64,000 bases of DNA from the NCBI RefSeq assembly GCF_041381155.1, contig NC_091136.1:49032284-49096283 (forward strand), given 5' to 3'. How positions within the stretch are numbered: position 1 is the first letter of the stretch; the number at the start of each line of letters is the position of its first letter. Source of the DNA: Argopecten irradians (lineage: Eukaryota > Mollusca > Bivalvia > Pectinida > Pectinidae). The notes beneath the pieces were generated by a model. The model searched no databases and was not told where the DNA came from. It saw only the letters and a list, made by a program, of their open reading frames with translations. A program made the position numbers and the translations under genes. Shown here piece by piece: positions 1 through 12,400 of this stretch.

Positions 1-199
1 TACATAAAATCAGAAATTTAAAAATATTGAATTTGAAGATTAAATTCTGATACCAAATTAAACTAAGTATAGTGTATGACATTGTAAGATAGTAACTCGA
101 CGGGAAACGTTCAATGATATTTTCCAAGAAAGTGCTTGTTGTGGATGTAAACAGGAAATGGCTTCTCTAGTCAGGAAGTAGTCAGGATAATGCACTTAC

Positions 200-3100
200 C
201 TCATGAAATTGTTTAACATATTTCCCGTAACATAATTCATGTTTCCACCAGCCTGAGCCCTGAAATGTACAGGAATATACATTAGACTGTAAAGGGTCAG
301 ACGATGCACAGATTGAGCAAAACAAGAGGCCCACGGGCCTTAACAGTCACATGAGTTCGGATACAGAATGAAACAAAGACATTTGTTGCCTGACTCTCCG
401 TATAAATGTAAATGAAGTAATTTCGCCTATTGACCGGCACAGAACGTTTGTATGTGCTTTATATTGTTGACGTCATAATTAATTGTTGATGTCATAAACA
501 CCGGTGCACCAGACTAAATACCGGTATTCTTTCAGTGAAAGTCTTTCTCGACAGATGTTGTGATAAGTTTAAAATTGCGGTTTAGGTAACAAAACAGTTG
601 TTTCATGCCTTTTCAGTCAACAGTCAAAACTCTTTCCCCTCCAGCCTCGGGAAACAGTTCATCGGGTTGGTCCCAACGCCTCCGGAAAAGAGTTTTTAAT
701 GTTGACTGAAAAGGCATGAAACATCTGTATAATACACACTGTATATTGGCCCATTAGGCCTTGAAGTCAGTCAGTGATTTTATAAATTTGACTTTTTAAT
801 CTATGAAGATTATTTGGTTACATCAAATCTGTATATTCAGAAGAAGATTTTTGAAATTTTAGCCATTTTGACCCCTTTTGGCTCTGGCCCCTGGGGGTTG
901 GCCAGGATCAATATTGATATGGTGTTAAAATGCTATTTTAGACTAATAATTCTAAACCAGTTTGACTGATTTTCTATGAAAACTAAGCAAATAATGTTCA
1001 TAAATGTGTTTCCCTATATAAACTATAATAATAGTGACCCCCTCCCCAGGGGGAAACTGGAGACCCCAGGGTCTTATAATTCATAAGTTTTGTAGAGGGC
1101 CTTGAGACCTTTCTATCTATGAGGAGTATTTGTTAAGGGTTCTAAAATATACAGAACTATAAATTAAAAAATGTACAGACACATAATTAATTTTATTATT
1201 GGAAAAAGCTCTTAAATGAACAGAAATATACTATATATCGCCAAATTGACTTCAGGTCCTAGGAAAGTCACTTTAATTGTGAGATGGTTTATACAATCTT
1301 GAGTCCCAACCATAAAGGAATGCTTCCAGTTTTATTTCATAAAATCCTAATGATTGGTCCAGAACATGACATTTTGGAGCTCACAAACCAGTGGACACCT
1401 TACCCCTTGCAGACAGTGACTACCAGAAAGGAACTCCCGGAGGACTTGTTTGTCCGTGGTGTCTCCTAGTGTTTTGTCTGGTACTGAGAACTTTGGAGGC
1501 TGTATTTGAGGCTCTGGAGCAGTCTTTTCTTCCTCTTCAGCATCATCTGGGATAATTTCAGGTTTCACTACAAGTTTGTCTTTACTCTGATAAAATAAAA
1601 AGTTGTAGGACATTCAAGAGTCCTTGATTTAAAGTACATTGTTTTTTGGTTAGAAGAAACATTACATAAACAAAACTACCGGTATATAGGTATTGTATCC
1701 GTAAGTGTATTACCATGAATACATCTTATTTTCATTTTAACAAGATCTAATTGTGACGGGTGATGTCACATAAAGTTCCCCCAATCTCCACAGAGCCTAA
1801 TTTGACAAGAGTGGCCTCCCCTGAATGATGATGTGACATTGTTTTACCGGTAAATAAATTCTATTTCGCAGAAATAGATATAGTGTAATATCAATGGAAA
1901 CAACATCATTTATAAAGTTCCCCCAATCTCCACAGAGCCTAATTTGACAAGAGTGGCCTCCCCTGAATGATGATGTGACATCATTTTACCGGTAAATAAA
2001 TTCTGTTTCGCAGAAATAGATATAGTGTTATATCAATGGAAACAACATCATTTATATCAGAAAAATACAACAATAATAAATTTGGACCTAAAATGGATCC
2101 CTGCTGAACTCTAAGTTCATCTGCAGGTCACCAGAAATGACCTCGCAAAATTTCACAATAAGTTCCCCACTCCATTGGGGGGAACTAAAATATCAGTGGT
2201 TTTTTTACACTTGATAATTTTACTTACAGGCAGCAGTTTGTTTCGTTCGTTATCCCATTGTTTTAAGACTGTTGGTTTATCCGGAGAGCCATCAATAGGA
2301 TGACATGCTATCTTAGACACTGGTGGGTTTTTCGGTCTGGTCAAAATTTAAAATGCATCATTTATTTCATCTCAACTTCAATGATACCGGTATGCTACAT
2401 GGCAACAGATTTTGTAAACAAAATCTTGCAATATCATTTAAAGGTCAGTAATACAATTCTAAATGTACTAAAAATAGAATTTTGAAATATAATATATATA
2501 TATATATACTCTATGAGTTGAATTACACCATTTAGTAAGAAAGTTAAAATAAATTTTTAGAAGGATTTAAATCTCCATTCTTTCCCTAATTTGTGTAAAC
2601 CAAAAGTAAAATATATCTTCGCTTCATTAATTGCAAAAACAATCATACTACTATTACAGCTGATGTTAGTATGCATCATCTTCCTGGCATCATAATACAG
2701 TGTCTCAAAGAGGAAAAGGAAAAAAAGATAAATAAGGACCTAAAACCTGTCAAATGAGAATCCATTTTAAATAAAAATCCATTTAAAAATTAAAGTTTCC
2801 ACTCACTTAAACATTGGATTTGAACACAATACAGCAGTGAGGACTACAACTTCATATTCACAAGTAGACACCTCCTTAAACTCGTAGATTTCCCCTCGAC
2901 CGTCAGGCTGACACACATACAGGAACCGACTCTTCCGAGGCTGTTGTGTCAGGTCACATGTTGTTCCATCTGTCATATTTACTTCAAAGTATGGTAGATC
3001 AATATTGTCAATTTTCTTTATCTTAATCTGGAAAAACAAATATCTTCCATTAATATTTTACAAACCCTTTTGATAATGAAACAGCCAGATTGCATCTAAT

Positions 3101-6097
3101 GGAATTAGCTAAATAGATTTTCAATCCCTGTCTATATTGTTTGATAGAAGAGTAATTGAGTTGTGAAAACTAGTACCTGCTACCAGCTAGAAGCAAATGT
3201 TTAACAGAATGTAAAGACAATGGATTAAATAAATTAAAGATAAATGTCTTCCCAAAAGGTAATAATTGATAAATAAGGCACAAATTGAAAAATATCATAA
3301 GGTGGAACGAGATTCCAATATGTACATATAATTCAATCTCAGTACAAGTTAATCAATACAGTATCATTGTTATGTCAGTATCTACATATCTCCATAATAT
3401 TACCAATATACAATTTACTCAATAATCACATGTGACTACATCATCAATTAATTCAATATACTAAAGGATTAAAATCTGTTATCACATGATCAGTAAAATA
3501 TGACAGAATCTATTTCATAACAAACCTAGTAAAATGTACAAGCTTCAGAGTGAATTAAGCTTACCTCTGTTGGCTTCTTTACTTCTTCTTTCACCTCTTC
3601 ACCCTCTTTCGTTTTACCTGGATATAGAGTTTGAAATACCTGAATATATTACACATCTAAATTATATAAAGCCTTTCATTTGTCAACTATTGATATTTTT
3701 AAAGAACTCCTAATCACACTTGAATTAAATATATATTTATGGTATTTGGAAAATGGTTTCTAAAAGTCTATTTTAATTGTCTTTGCACATTACAGGTAAC
3801 CTTCCTTGTGGGTAGGTATCCATTGTGACATCTCATATGACATAACGCTTTCTATCCGCAATGACAGATACCAGGTAACTCTGTAATATGCAAATGAAGA
3901 CTATGATCTAAACAAATTAGTACTCAATAATCTGAAATTGAACATACCTCGTTTAGCAAATCCTAGAAAGTACTCCTGTGGGGGAGCTTTTTTCTAGGAA
4001 AAAAAGGAGGAAACATCATGATACCATGTCCCATAAACAATTACATTTGCAAATGTAGATAAGTGTCATAAGGAGGGTAAAAAATAATATTTTGTGGAGA
4101 AAAAAAAAGTTGAGAAGTGGAAGCCTCAAAAATAAATGATTACCGATAAGTACAACTTTACAAATACTTTCCTTTGAATGCAATTTCATGATATTTATCA
4201 AAAGAACTACACATGTACCGATGAACTGTAATATTTGTCAATGTATTTCATGTCTCTTGCCATGTTCCTTGTCCATGTTTGTAGTAATTAATCCAAACAT
4301 TATTCAATGCATTGTACAATTATAATAGGCCAGACTTACAAATTTTACTCACATTACTTAATTCTTTATCTTCATGATACTGCTTCATGTGTTTACCATG
4401 GCAAAGTTCATATGTCCAGTAACTTTCTATCTGAAATGGCAGAACTTATAACATCAATATCTATAATGGATATATAATTATAATACAGAGACATATGCTG
4501 CCTAAATTAATCTTATTATCACAAGGATATCAAATTAAAGATGCTACACAAGTACTCTTGGCAAATATACTTTTTCATCAATAAAAAAAAGAACAAGTGA
4601 ATTTGTATTTTTCTTCAGTTACAAAAGCCATGTGCGTTACAATTTTACTATGTTTAATTCAGAGAATACTGTATAATATATGTACTTAAAATCAAGCAAA
4701 TGAAAAATAAATAAGTCATACAACTCACCCTATATGAACAAGTTTTCTGTTGAAATAGAGATTCCATTAGTTCATCTGGTGTAGGGCCTGCGTAATTCTT
4801 CCTAGCAGACTGTAATGGGTCAAAAGTCAAACAAAATAACTATGTGGCATTCAATCAATAGGAAAACAAAAATTTTCTGGTAGGAACACCTTTTGCAATT
4901 TCGTTTTAGAAAATTATACCAATATATACTGTAATAAAAATATATGCAAATGTTGACCATTACCATATAAAGTACAAGCTTTCAGTAAAATATTCTTTAT
5001 TGTTATATTATATATATAACTGTAAACCAACTTTCTTTTGCGACTACAAAATTTTGCAACTTCTATTTTAAAAGAAGTTCGCGAAAATTAACATTTGCGG
5101 ATTTGAAAATTGACTGGACATGCCTATCAGTGTCAATGATATAAATACTAATTCGTGGGGAGAAATGAACGCGAATGTACTTGGATCGTGAAATTCATTA
5201 AAGTATATTGCATGCGAAAGAAAGTTATATGACTATATGAATTAATTTAAAACATGCACTTTTAAGTCATAAAGTACCTAGGACATTTGAATCTTGAATG
5301 ACAATTCAGTTAATATTTCATCTATATTCAATGATAGATGAACTACATTAATCATCATGGTAAATTTTTGCACTTACATCATCCTCATAATCCTTAGTAT
5401 TGGGCAGAACACATTTGTACTTTTCATTTGCTGCTGTTTTCATAGTTACAACATTACTATGACTTTCAATCTGTATAAATATAAGCAAAGAAAAGTATGA
5501 TAGATGTGATATGTGTATATAATGTGGTGTGATAGTGTTATGATTTAGTGCTGCAACTATAAACCGTGGGACGATATATTACGGTATAAATTATGACAGA
5601 TAGAATAATGTCTAAGTCTGGTGTCAGGGCCAGAGTCTCTCGGGCTAACAAATAACAACATGTATTTTTGTTTGGTTTTTCACAAAATCAGGAATTTTGG
5701 TACAAACTCTGTAGATCTAGACACCAATAATCTGCTGGGAACCAAATCCATGTAAAGTACAAGCATATTCTTAACTTATCAGGATTAGAAAAAAATAAAT
5801 TTTATTTAGCCTACTTTTTATACCTACATTTTCATACTGTTGTATAGGCTACACATGTACAGCTGTAATAGCTATAACAAAAACTAAAATGCAGTTGTTT
5901 AATCACTGTATTTGAATAACACATACCATGTATGTGTTTTCTCGCAGACATACCTGATCGACTGGCGCATGGCCAGCCCAGTCGATTGAGTGTAAATCAC
6001 TGTCCATGAAAGGATTGAAGGCCAGAGTTGTCAAAACAGACAGTGTAAATGTTACAGTTAAAAACAATACAATAGCAACCATATTAATTCCAAACAT
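200..6097 (-). CDS. ERLEC1: Endoplasmic reticulum lectin 1 (ERLEC1/XTP3-B), 3'-partial
   Basis: ER-lumenal lectin that recognises trimmed N-glycans on misfolded glycoproteins and works with the HRD1/SEL1L ubiquitin ligase in ER-associated degradation. Ten coding exons (high to low): 6097-5954, 5470-5378, 4809-4729, 4430-4353, 3993-3948, 3617-3565, 3027-2807, 2336-2228, 1586-1404, 259-200; 356 codons, all junctions GT-AG and in phase. Residues 1-27 are a hydrophobic signal peptide. The first MRH domain (about 90-240) has [10 protein letters not shown]...QYHE, a later RKSRFLYVC, and CEYEVVVLT, which supply the Cys pairs and Gln/Arg/Glu/Tyr positions of mannose-6-phosphate-receptor-homology folds. 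A second MRH domain starts in the last exon with [13 protein letters not shown], including the paired Trp that binds mannose. Two MRH domains distinguish ERLEC1 from OS-9, which has one. The rest of MRH2 and the C-terminus lie beyond position 1. The ATG at 6097 is the only start giving a signal peptide. Confidence 0.92.
321..1260. mobile_element. Degenerate Helitron-like element remnant in an ERLEC1 intron
   Basis: Position 321 onward reads AACAAGAGGCCCACGGGCC, the same ACAAGAG-plus-short-palindrome terminus as the elements ending at 33955 and 27331. Near 870-900 it carries the core phrase TTGGCTCTGGCCCCTGGGGG, matching the tandem units at 33147-33955. The opposite end is not recognisable and the 599-723 inverted repeat lies inside. 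Probably an old copy of the same superfamily; the right boundary is a guess. Confidence 0.45.
599..723. repeat. Inverted repeat with perfect 24-bp arms
   Basis: Arms 599-622 and 700-723 are exact reverse complements (starting TGTTTCATGCC and ending GGCATGAAACA). The pairing continues imperfectly inward (ACTCTTTCC against GGAAAAGAGT), giving a ~125 bp foldback inside an ERLEC1 intron. Likely a small MITE; no target-site duplication was recognised. Confidence 0.75.
1771..2055. repeat. Two-copy tandem duplication, 142 bp period
   Basis: The segment starting TAAAGTTCCCCCAATCTCC at 1771 repeats almost exactly from 1913 and ends near 2055, with only a few substitutions. It lies in the ERLEC1 intron between the exons at 1404-1586 and 2228-2336 and contains no splice site used by the model. 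A recent local duplication. Confidence 0.85.
2487..2508. repeat. AT microsatellite
   Basis: About ten uninterrupted AT dinucleotides in an ERLEC1 intron. Similar short AT runs occur at 32702-32716 and 61605-61622. Confidence 0.8.
3788..3892. mobile_element. Foldback MITE, degenerate copy
   Basis: The ends (ATTACAGGTAACCTTCC...GTAGGTATC and GATACCAGGTAACTCTGTAAT) are inverted relative to each other and match the ends of the better-preserved copy at 23635-23799. Situated in an ERLEC1 intron. Termini are approximate. Confidence 0.55.
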
Positions 6098-6457
6098 ATT
6101 TAAGTGTAACGGTGAATATATCGTGTCTACAGTGACGGATGAAAATATGCGTCTGAAGGGTGCAGATTTAACGAAACAACTTTAGATGACGTGTTGCAAG
6201 CAAGCAGACGAAAATGAAACGATGGAGGCCGCCATTTTGTAATCAGGAACAAAGTAAGGAGATCGTGGATGCTGTTGATTGGTGAAAATAAAAATATCTT
6301 TTGCAGTTGATCATTGAAAATTTTGCCATCTTAACGAATTACCGAAATAAAACTTAAATAGTTCTGAGTTCATGCCCAGTACTTCTTTGAATCGTAATTA
6401 TTAATTTACACGTAAACAAACTTTATTTACTGCCGCCCTGCACTTTCAGTTTCCAGC
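6098..6457. promoter_or_regulatory. Head-to-head intergenic region, probable bidirectional promoter
   Basis: The start codons of ERLEC1 (minus) and TMEM87A (plus) are only 360 bp apart and diverge. The interval has no TATA box at a sensible position but contains a TGACGTG (CRE-like half) near 6187 and a YY1-type motif at 6228-6239. The layout fits a shared housekeeping promoter. Both proteins act in the secretory pathway, so co-regulation is plausible but inferred. Confidence 0.65.
6228..6239 (-). promoter_or_regulatory. YY1-type motif
   Basis: The plus strand reads GGCCGCCATTTTG, so the minus strand reads CAAAATGGCGGCC, a full match to the metazoan YY1 consensus AAnATGGCGGC. Such sites typically sit just downstream of the transcription start of TATA-less housekeeping genes. 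It lies ~130 bp upstream of the ERLEC1 ATG and ~220 bp upstream of the TMEM87A ATG. Confidence 0.6.
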
Positions 6458-9400
6458 ATGACGGAAATCATGTTGCGACTCAGCGTACCTTTACTTTTTC
6501 TTGTAACAGGTGTTTTATGCATCCCAGAACAAGGAAAATGGGTTGTCCCGTTTGATCAGGTATCAATGAACTGCTTTGTTATGAAAATGATTTAAAATTT
6601 CGTGCTGTATGCAACATTTATTTAGGACGTCCATAGCAACTGCCATGTCACGTCGGATGATGACCTGTCATCTATCGAAATAGATAGACGGTCGGCAACC
6701 CAGTTATGTTTTTTAAAGTGGTCGTGCTTCGTTCGTTGTTGTCAGTTAACTTTTCACATAATAAACTTCAAGGAATTGAACTGAAACTTGCCTGATATGA
6801 TCCTGACATGGTCCCGACAGGTTGGGCACATGTAAATTTATTGCTATTGTAGCGATATATAGCTATAATAGCTAATACAGTATCTAGCTATACAAAACTA
6901 GCGAAAAACATCATTTCTGGAGATAAAAATGCTTGCGCTCAAATTCGACTCCTGAAACGTGCAGGGAATGTATATAAGGATAATTTGATCACCATGCAAC
7001 CACTTTTCGTTCGAAACAATAGAGCAATAATTAACTTAATTAGCTTAATTATACCTCATCAAAACTGCTTTCAATATGTTTGAATGATCGTTATAAACAA
7101 CTGCTGCAAGTTTCAGGGGTCGGTTTTGAGCGGAAGCATTTTTATCTTTAAAAATGTTATTTACCGTCAATTTTGTATAGCTATAAATAGCTATTATAGC
7201 TATATATCGCTATAATAGCAATAAACGTACATGTGCCCAACCTGCCCGACCAGATCCTGTTAACTCGTTTTGCCCTCTTCTACATGTACTACTAGAATAT
7301 AACTTCCGGAAACTCGATTTGTAGCTCTCTGCTTCTGGAAGTTTTTCTATCAATGATGTGGATGATCTTCTGAGAATACTTCTCTTCATAAAAGAGCGCA
7401 AATCAAGTTGACCTCAAGTGTTGTTAAAATTTTCCAGGTCAATCTGATATCTAAGATGGCCGTCACAGCCGCCATCTTGAAAACATATTTTGAACTTCTT
7501 TTTAAGTTCTACTGGTGTGATTTGGCTGAATCTTGCCTGAAATAATCCTGTCATGGGTCCGGGACTCCCAATTGCGACCAACTGTTGTTATTTTTTGGCT
7601 TGATTCGAAATTCAAGATGGCCAAGTTTTACCAGTGCAATTTTGCATGAAATGATCCTGAGTGATATAATCCCGACCCAGCTGCGATGACATAGCTCTGA
7701 ACAATTGATGGACAATTTCCAACAGCAGGTTGCTTGTCTTCAGAGCTACGATTCCGTCCCATTGACCATAGTATTGCAAAACATTCAGCTGTGAAAATGA
7801 TATTATTCACCAGTGTCAAGTAAATTTGTAATTCAATTCAACAATTTCAAACATTTCTTACATAAGCTGATTATTTACTTACCCACTAACTTGTCTAAAT
7901 TAGGCACATTTCAATGGCTCACATCTCCAATACGGCTCACTTGGCGGCCATGATGCTTCTCGTTAGAAAGTCTCACGCTCTTAATATGGCAACTAGTACC
8001 ATATATGGAATGTCCTACAAATTTTTACTACGACAGAAAGATAATGTCAAAGAGGTTTTAACCTGAATTGAAAATTTTGGTAATTTCTAAATATAACCTT
8101 ACATATGATCAGTTTCTCAAAGTTTATTCTTAGTTTGTTGATTTTTTTTTTAACTGCAAATCATTTTACCTTAGTGTTTTATTTATGTCACAATTTCCGG
8201 AAAATCAAACATGGCGGCATATATAAACAGAATTATATGTGTGTTGTGTTTACCTTGGATTTCATAATTACCACTAATAGTTGAGGAAACATTATAATCG
8301 GCAGGTTTGTGATATGAATATTGATCATAGTTGTCAAAACAATACATTTTTATCAGCCTCAGAGTGCAAAACATCGGGGCTTGCTACACTATCAGCAACG
8401 GGGTGGAATTCATACCCTGCCGGGAACAGAGTGGAGACCTAGGCAGGGTATGATAATTTGTTCTAGTCCCGACTAAGTGTTATTATTTTTAGATCCAAGA
8501 TAGCAACCATGATACCTTATCTAATATATATTTCCTATATACTACTTAGCCAAGTTGTTAGATGACAGTTATAAGGCCTTAAACATCTTGAATGTAGCAT
8601 CAGTACCGATTTACCTGTAAGGCTTTAGCGACACCGGCAGTCTGGTATGTATAAATATTACAAACATTGAGTGTCTAATGTTTAACTGAAATTGCTTATT
8701 TTATTTGTATTAAAGGATCATCAAGTATTTGGAGTAATGAAGAGCATGTACAAAGGAACAGATGTTGCTGTGAAAAGTAAGTTTGCCTATCAACCCAAAT
8801 AATTTCATAAATATTGTACATATCATATATATAATTATGATACTATTTTATATAATTTTATAACAAAAAGAAAATAACTTAATTTTTAAGTGACTGTGAA
8901 ATTAAGCATGTGCTGCACGGAAGATTGAATCAATACTTTTTTCTTATACAACAGTTGATTGTAAAGGAGAGGAAGAGGGTGATCTTGAAATTCGCTGGCT
9001 ATTGAGGTACTCGCCATGTTCAGAAGAATACATCGGACTTGAGTCTAATCCAGTAAGGACAACATTTTTTAATTGCAAATGTTTTGCTTTAAATAAAATT
9101 AGACTTTTTCCTAAAACAAGAAAGAATACTTAATACTGATTCAGTATAAAGATTAAGTGTTAGTGATTTAATTTCAAACATGATTGTAATTAATAACTTA
9201 AATATTTTTCTTGATTAAAATGAAGTTAGATGTTCAATTCATTCTTATACAACTGAAACTATGACATTACATATATATTGTTGTTACATGCACCATAATT
9301 TGCTGACTGTAGCCATAACTGGTAATGAGATATAAATACTGAGAATTGATATAACAGCTTTGATTTTATCATATTAAAATATTTGTATACATGTACATAT

Positions 9401-12400
9401 TTATCTGTTTCAGTCATTACAACAGCAATACTTGGATTTTCCAGACCTGCAGATGATCAAAGAGTTCCAAAACAAATATGATACTTTTGAATTTTTTTAT
9501 GGCCAAAATGTTACAAGTTGTAAAGATGGTGTGATTGTACTACCAGTGAGTATGACATGAAAAATATCTCAGTAATTTTAATAATTGTTGTAAATATTAT
9601 AAACAATGGTAAATTTATATAATGCACAATGAATTTACTCACAGTAATGTAAAGTGTGTGTTGTTGGACTGTCGGTTGCAAGAGACCGATTCACGATCAC
9701 CACATGGCAGCATCCGTACACATCAATATTGTCAGTCAATCTGCAGTTGACAACAGTTTTTTAAGGGCAAAGCTAAGCTTGTGTCTCTCCAACTATTTAA
9801 ATCTATTCATTATATGGTTTTAATAAACTATGCAAAAATTGTACAGAACAACATTAATATTTTCAAAAATATATCTGAAGTGAAGTGTTTATTTTGATAA
9901 TATTAAATTATTTATTTTCCTAATAGTGTATTTATTGGGTTTTTGAAACGATTTTCAAGCACTGTGATTCTTTATTTAGGATTTGAGGAAGACCCAACCT
10001 ACAGTAATTGGTCCTAAGAAAAAAGTAAGTAAACAATGTAAAAGGACTGAACTGTTTGGCTGTTAATAGACTAAAGTTTGTTTTTGTAAGTAACCCTTTA
10101 GTTTAGTAAATCTGTTATTAAATCTAACTATTTGTATTAACACCTTCAAATGATATCAAGATTGCTGCTGTAATAAGTATATAACCCACAATGATAATCT
10201 ATGAGTTAGCTGTATCTAGACGATAATCCACAATGATAATCTGTGAGCTAGTTGTATCTAGACGATAATCCGCGATGATAATCTGTGAGTTAGCTGTATC
10301 TAGATGATATTCCACAATGATAATCTGTGAGTTAGCTGTATCTAGATGATAATCCACCATGATAATCTGTGAGTTAGCTGTATCTAGACGATAATCCACA
10401 ATGATAATCTGTGAGTTAGCTGTATCTAGACGATAATCCACAATGATAATCTGTGAGTTAGTTGTATCTAGACGATAATCCGCGATGATAATCTGTGAGT
10501 TAGCTGTATCTAGATGATATTCCACAATGATAATCTGTGAGTTAGCTGTATCTAGATGATAATCCACCATGATAATCTGTGAGTTAGCTGTATCTAGACG
10601 ATAATCCACAATGATAATCTGTGAGTTAGCTGTATCTAGACGATAATCCACAATGATAATCTGTGAGTTAGGTGTGTCTAGACGATAATCCACCATGATA
10701 ATCTGTGAGTTAGCTGTATCTAGACGATAATCCACAATGATAATCTGTGAGTTAGCTGTATCTAGACGATAATCCTCCATGATAATCTGTTAGCTGTATT
10801 TAGACGATAATCCACAATGATAATCTGTGATTTAGCTGTATCTCGACGATAATCCACCATGATAATCTGTGAGTTAGCTGTATCTAGATGATAATCCACC
10901 ATAATCTGTGAGTTAGCTGTATTTAGACGAGTTAGCTGTATTTAGACGATAATCCACCATGACGATCTGTGAGTTAGCTGTATCTAGACAATAATCCACC
11001 ATGATAATCTGTGAGTTAGCTGTATCTAGACGATAATCCACCATGATAATCTGTGAGTTAGCTGTATCTAGATGATAATCCACAATGATAATCTGAGAGT
11101 TAGCTGTATCTAGATGATAATCCACAATGAAATCTGTGAGTTAGCTGTATCTAGATGATAATCCACAATGATAATCTGTGAGTTAGCTGTATCTAGACGA
11201 TAATCCACAATGATAATCTGTGAGTTAGCTGTATCTAGACGATAATCCACAATGATTATCTGTGATAGCTGTTCTAGACAATAATCCACAATGATAATCT
11301 GTGAGTTAGCTGTATCTAGACGATAATCCCTATGATAATCTGTGAGTAAGCTGTATCTAGACGATAATCCACCATGATAATCTGTGAGTTAGCTGTATCT
11401 AGATGATAATCCACAATGATAATCTGTGAGTTACTGTATTAGAGATAATCCACATACTGAGCTGTATCTAGATGATAATCCACCATGATGATCTGTGAGT
11501 TAGCTGTATCTAGACGATAATCCACCATGATAATCTGTGAGTTAGCTGTATCTAGACGATAATCCACAATGATAATCTGTGAGTTAGCTGTATCTAGACA
11601 ATAATCCACAATGATAATCTGTGAGTTAGCTGTATCTAGACGATAATCCACGATGATAATCTGTGAGTTAGCTGTATCTAGATGATAATCCACCATGAAT
11701 CTGTGAGTTAGCTGTATCTAGACGATAATCCACCATGATGATCTGTGAGTTAGCTGTATCTAGACGATAATCCACCATGATAATCTGTGAGTTAGCTGTA
11801 TCTAGACGATAATCCACCATGATAATCTGTGAGTTAGCTGTATCTAGACGATAATCCACCATGATAATCTGTGAGTTAGCTGTATCTAGACAATAATCCA
11901 CAATGATAATCTGTGAGTTAGCTGTGTCTAGACAATAATCCACAATGATAATCTGTGAGTTAGCTGTATCTAGACGATAATCCACAATGATAATCTGTGA
12001 GTTAGCTGTATCTAGACGATAATCCACCATGATAATCTGTGAGTTAGCTGTATCTAGACGATAATCCACCATGATGATCTGTGAGTTAGCTGTATCTAGA
12101 CGATAATCCACCATGATGATCTGTGAGTTAGCTGTATCTAGACGATAATCCACCATGATGATCTGTGAGTTAGCTGTATCTAGACGATAATCCACCATGA
12201 TAATCTGTGAGTTAGCTGTATCTAGACGATAATCCACCATGATAATCTGTGAGTTAGCTGTATCTAGACGATAATCCACCATGATAATCTGTGAGTTAGC
12301 TGTATCTAGACGATAATCCACAATGATAATCTGTGAGTTAGCTGTATCTAGATGATAATCCACCATGATAATCTGTGAGTTAGCTGTATCTAGACGATAA

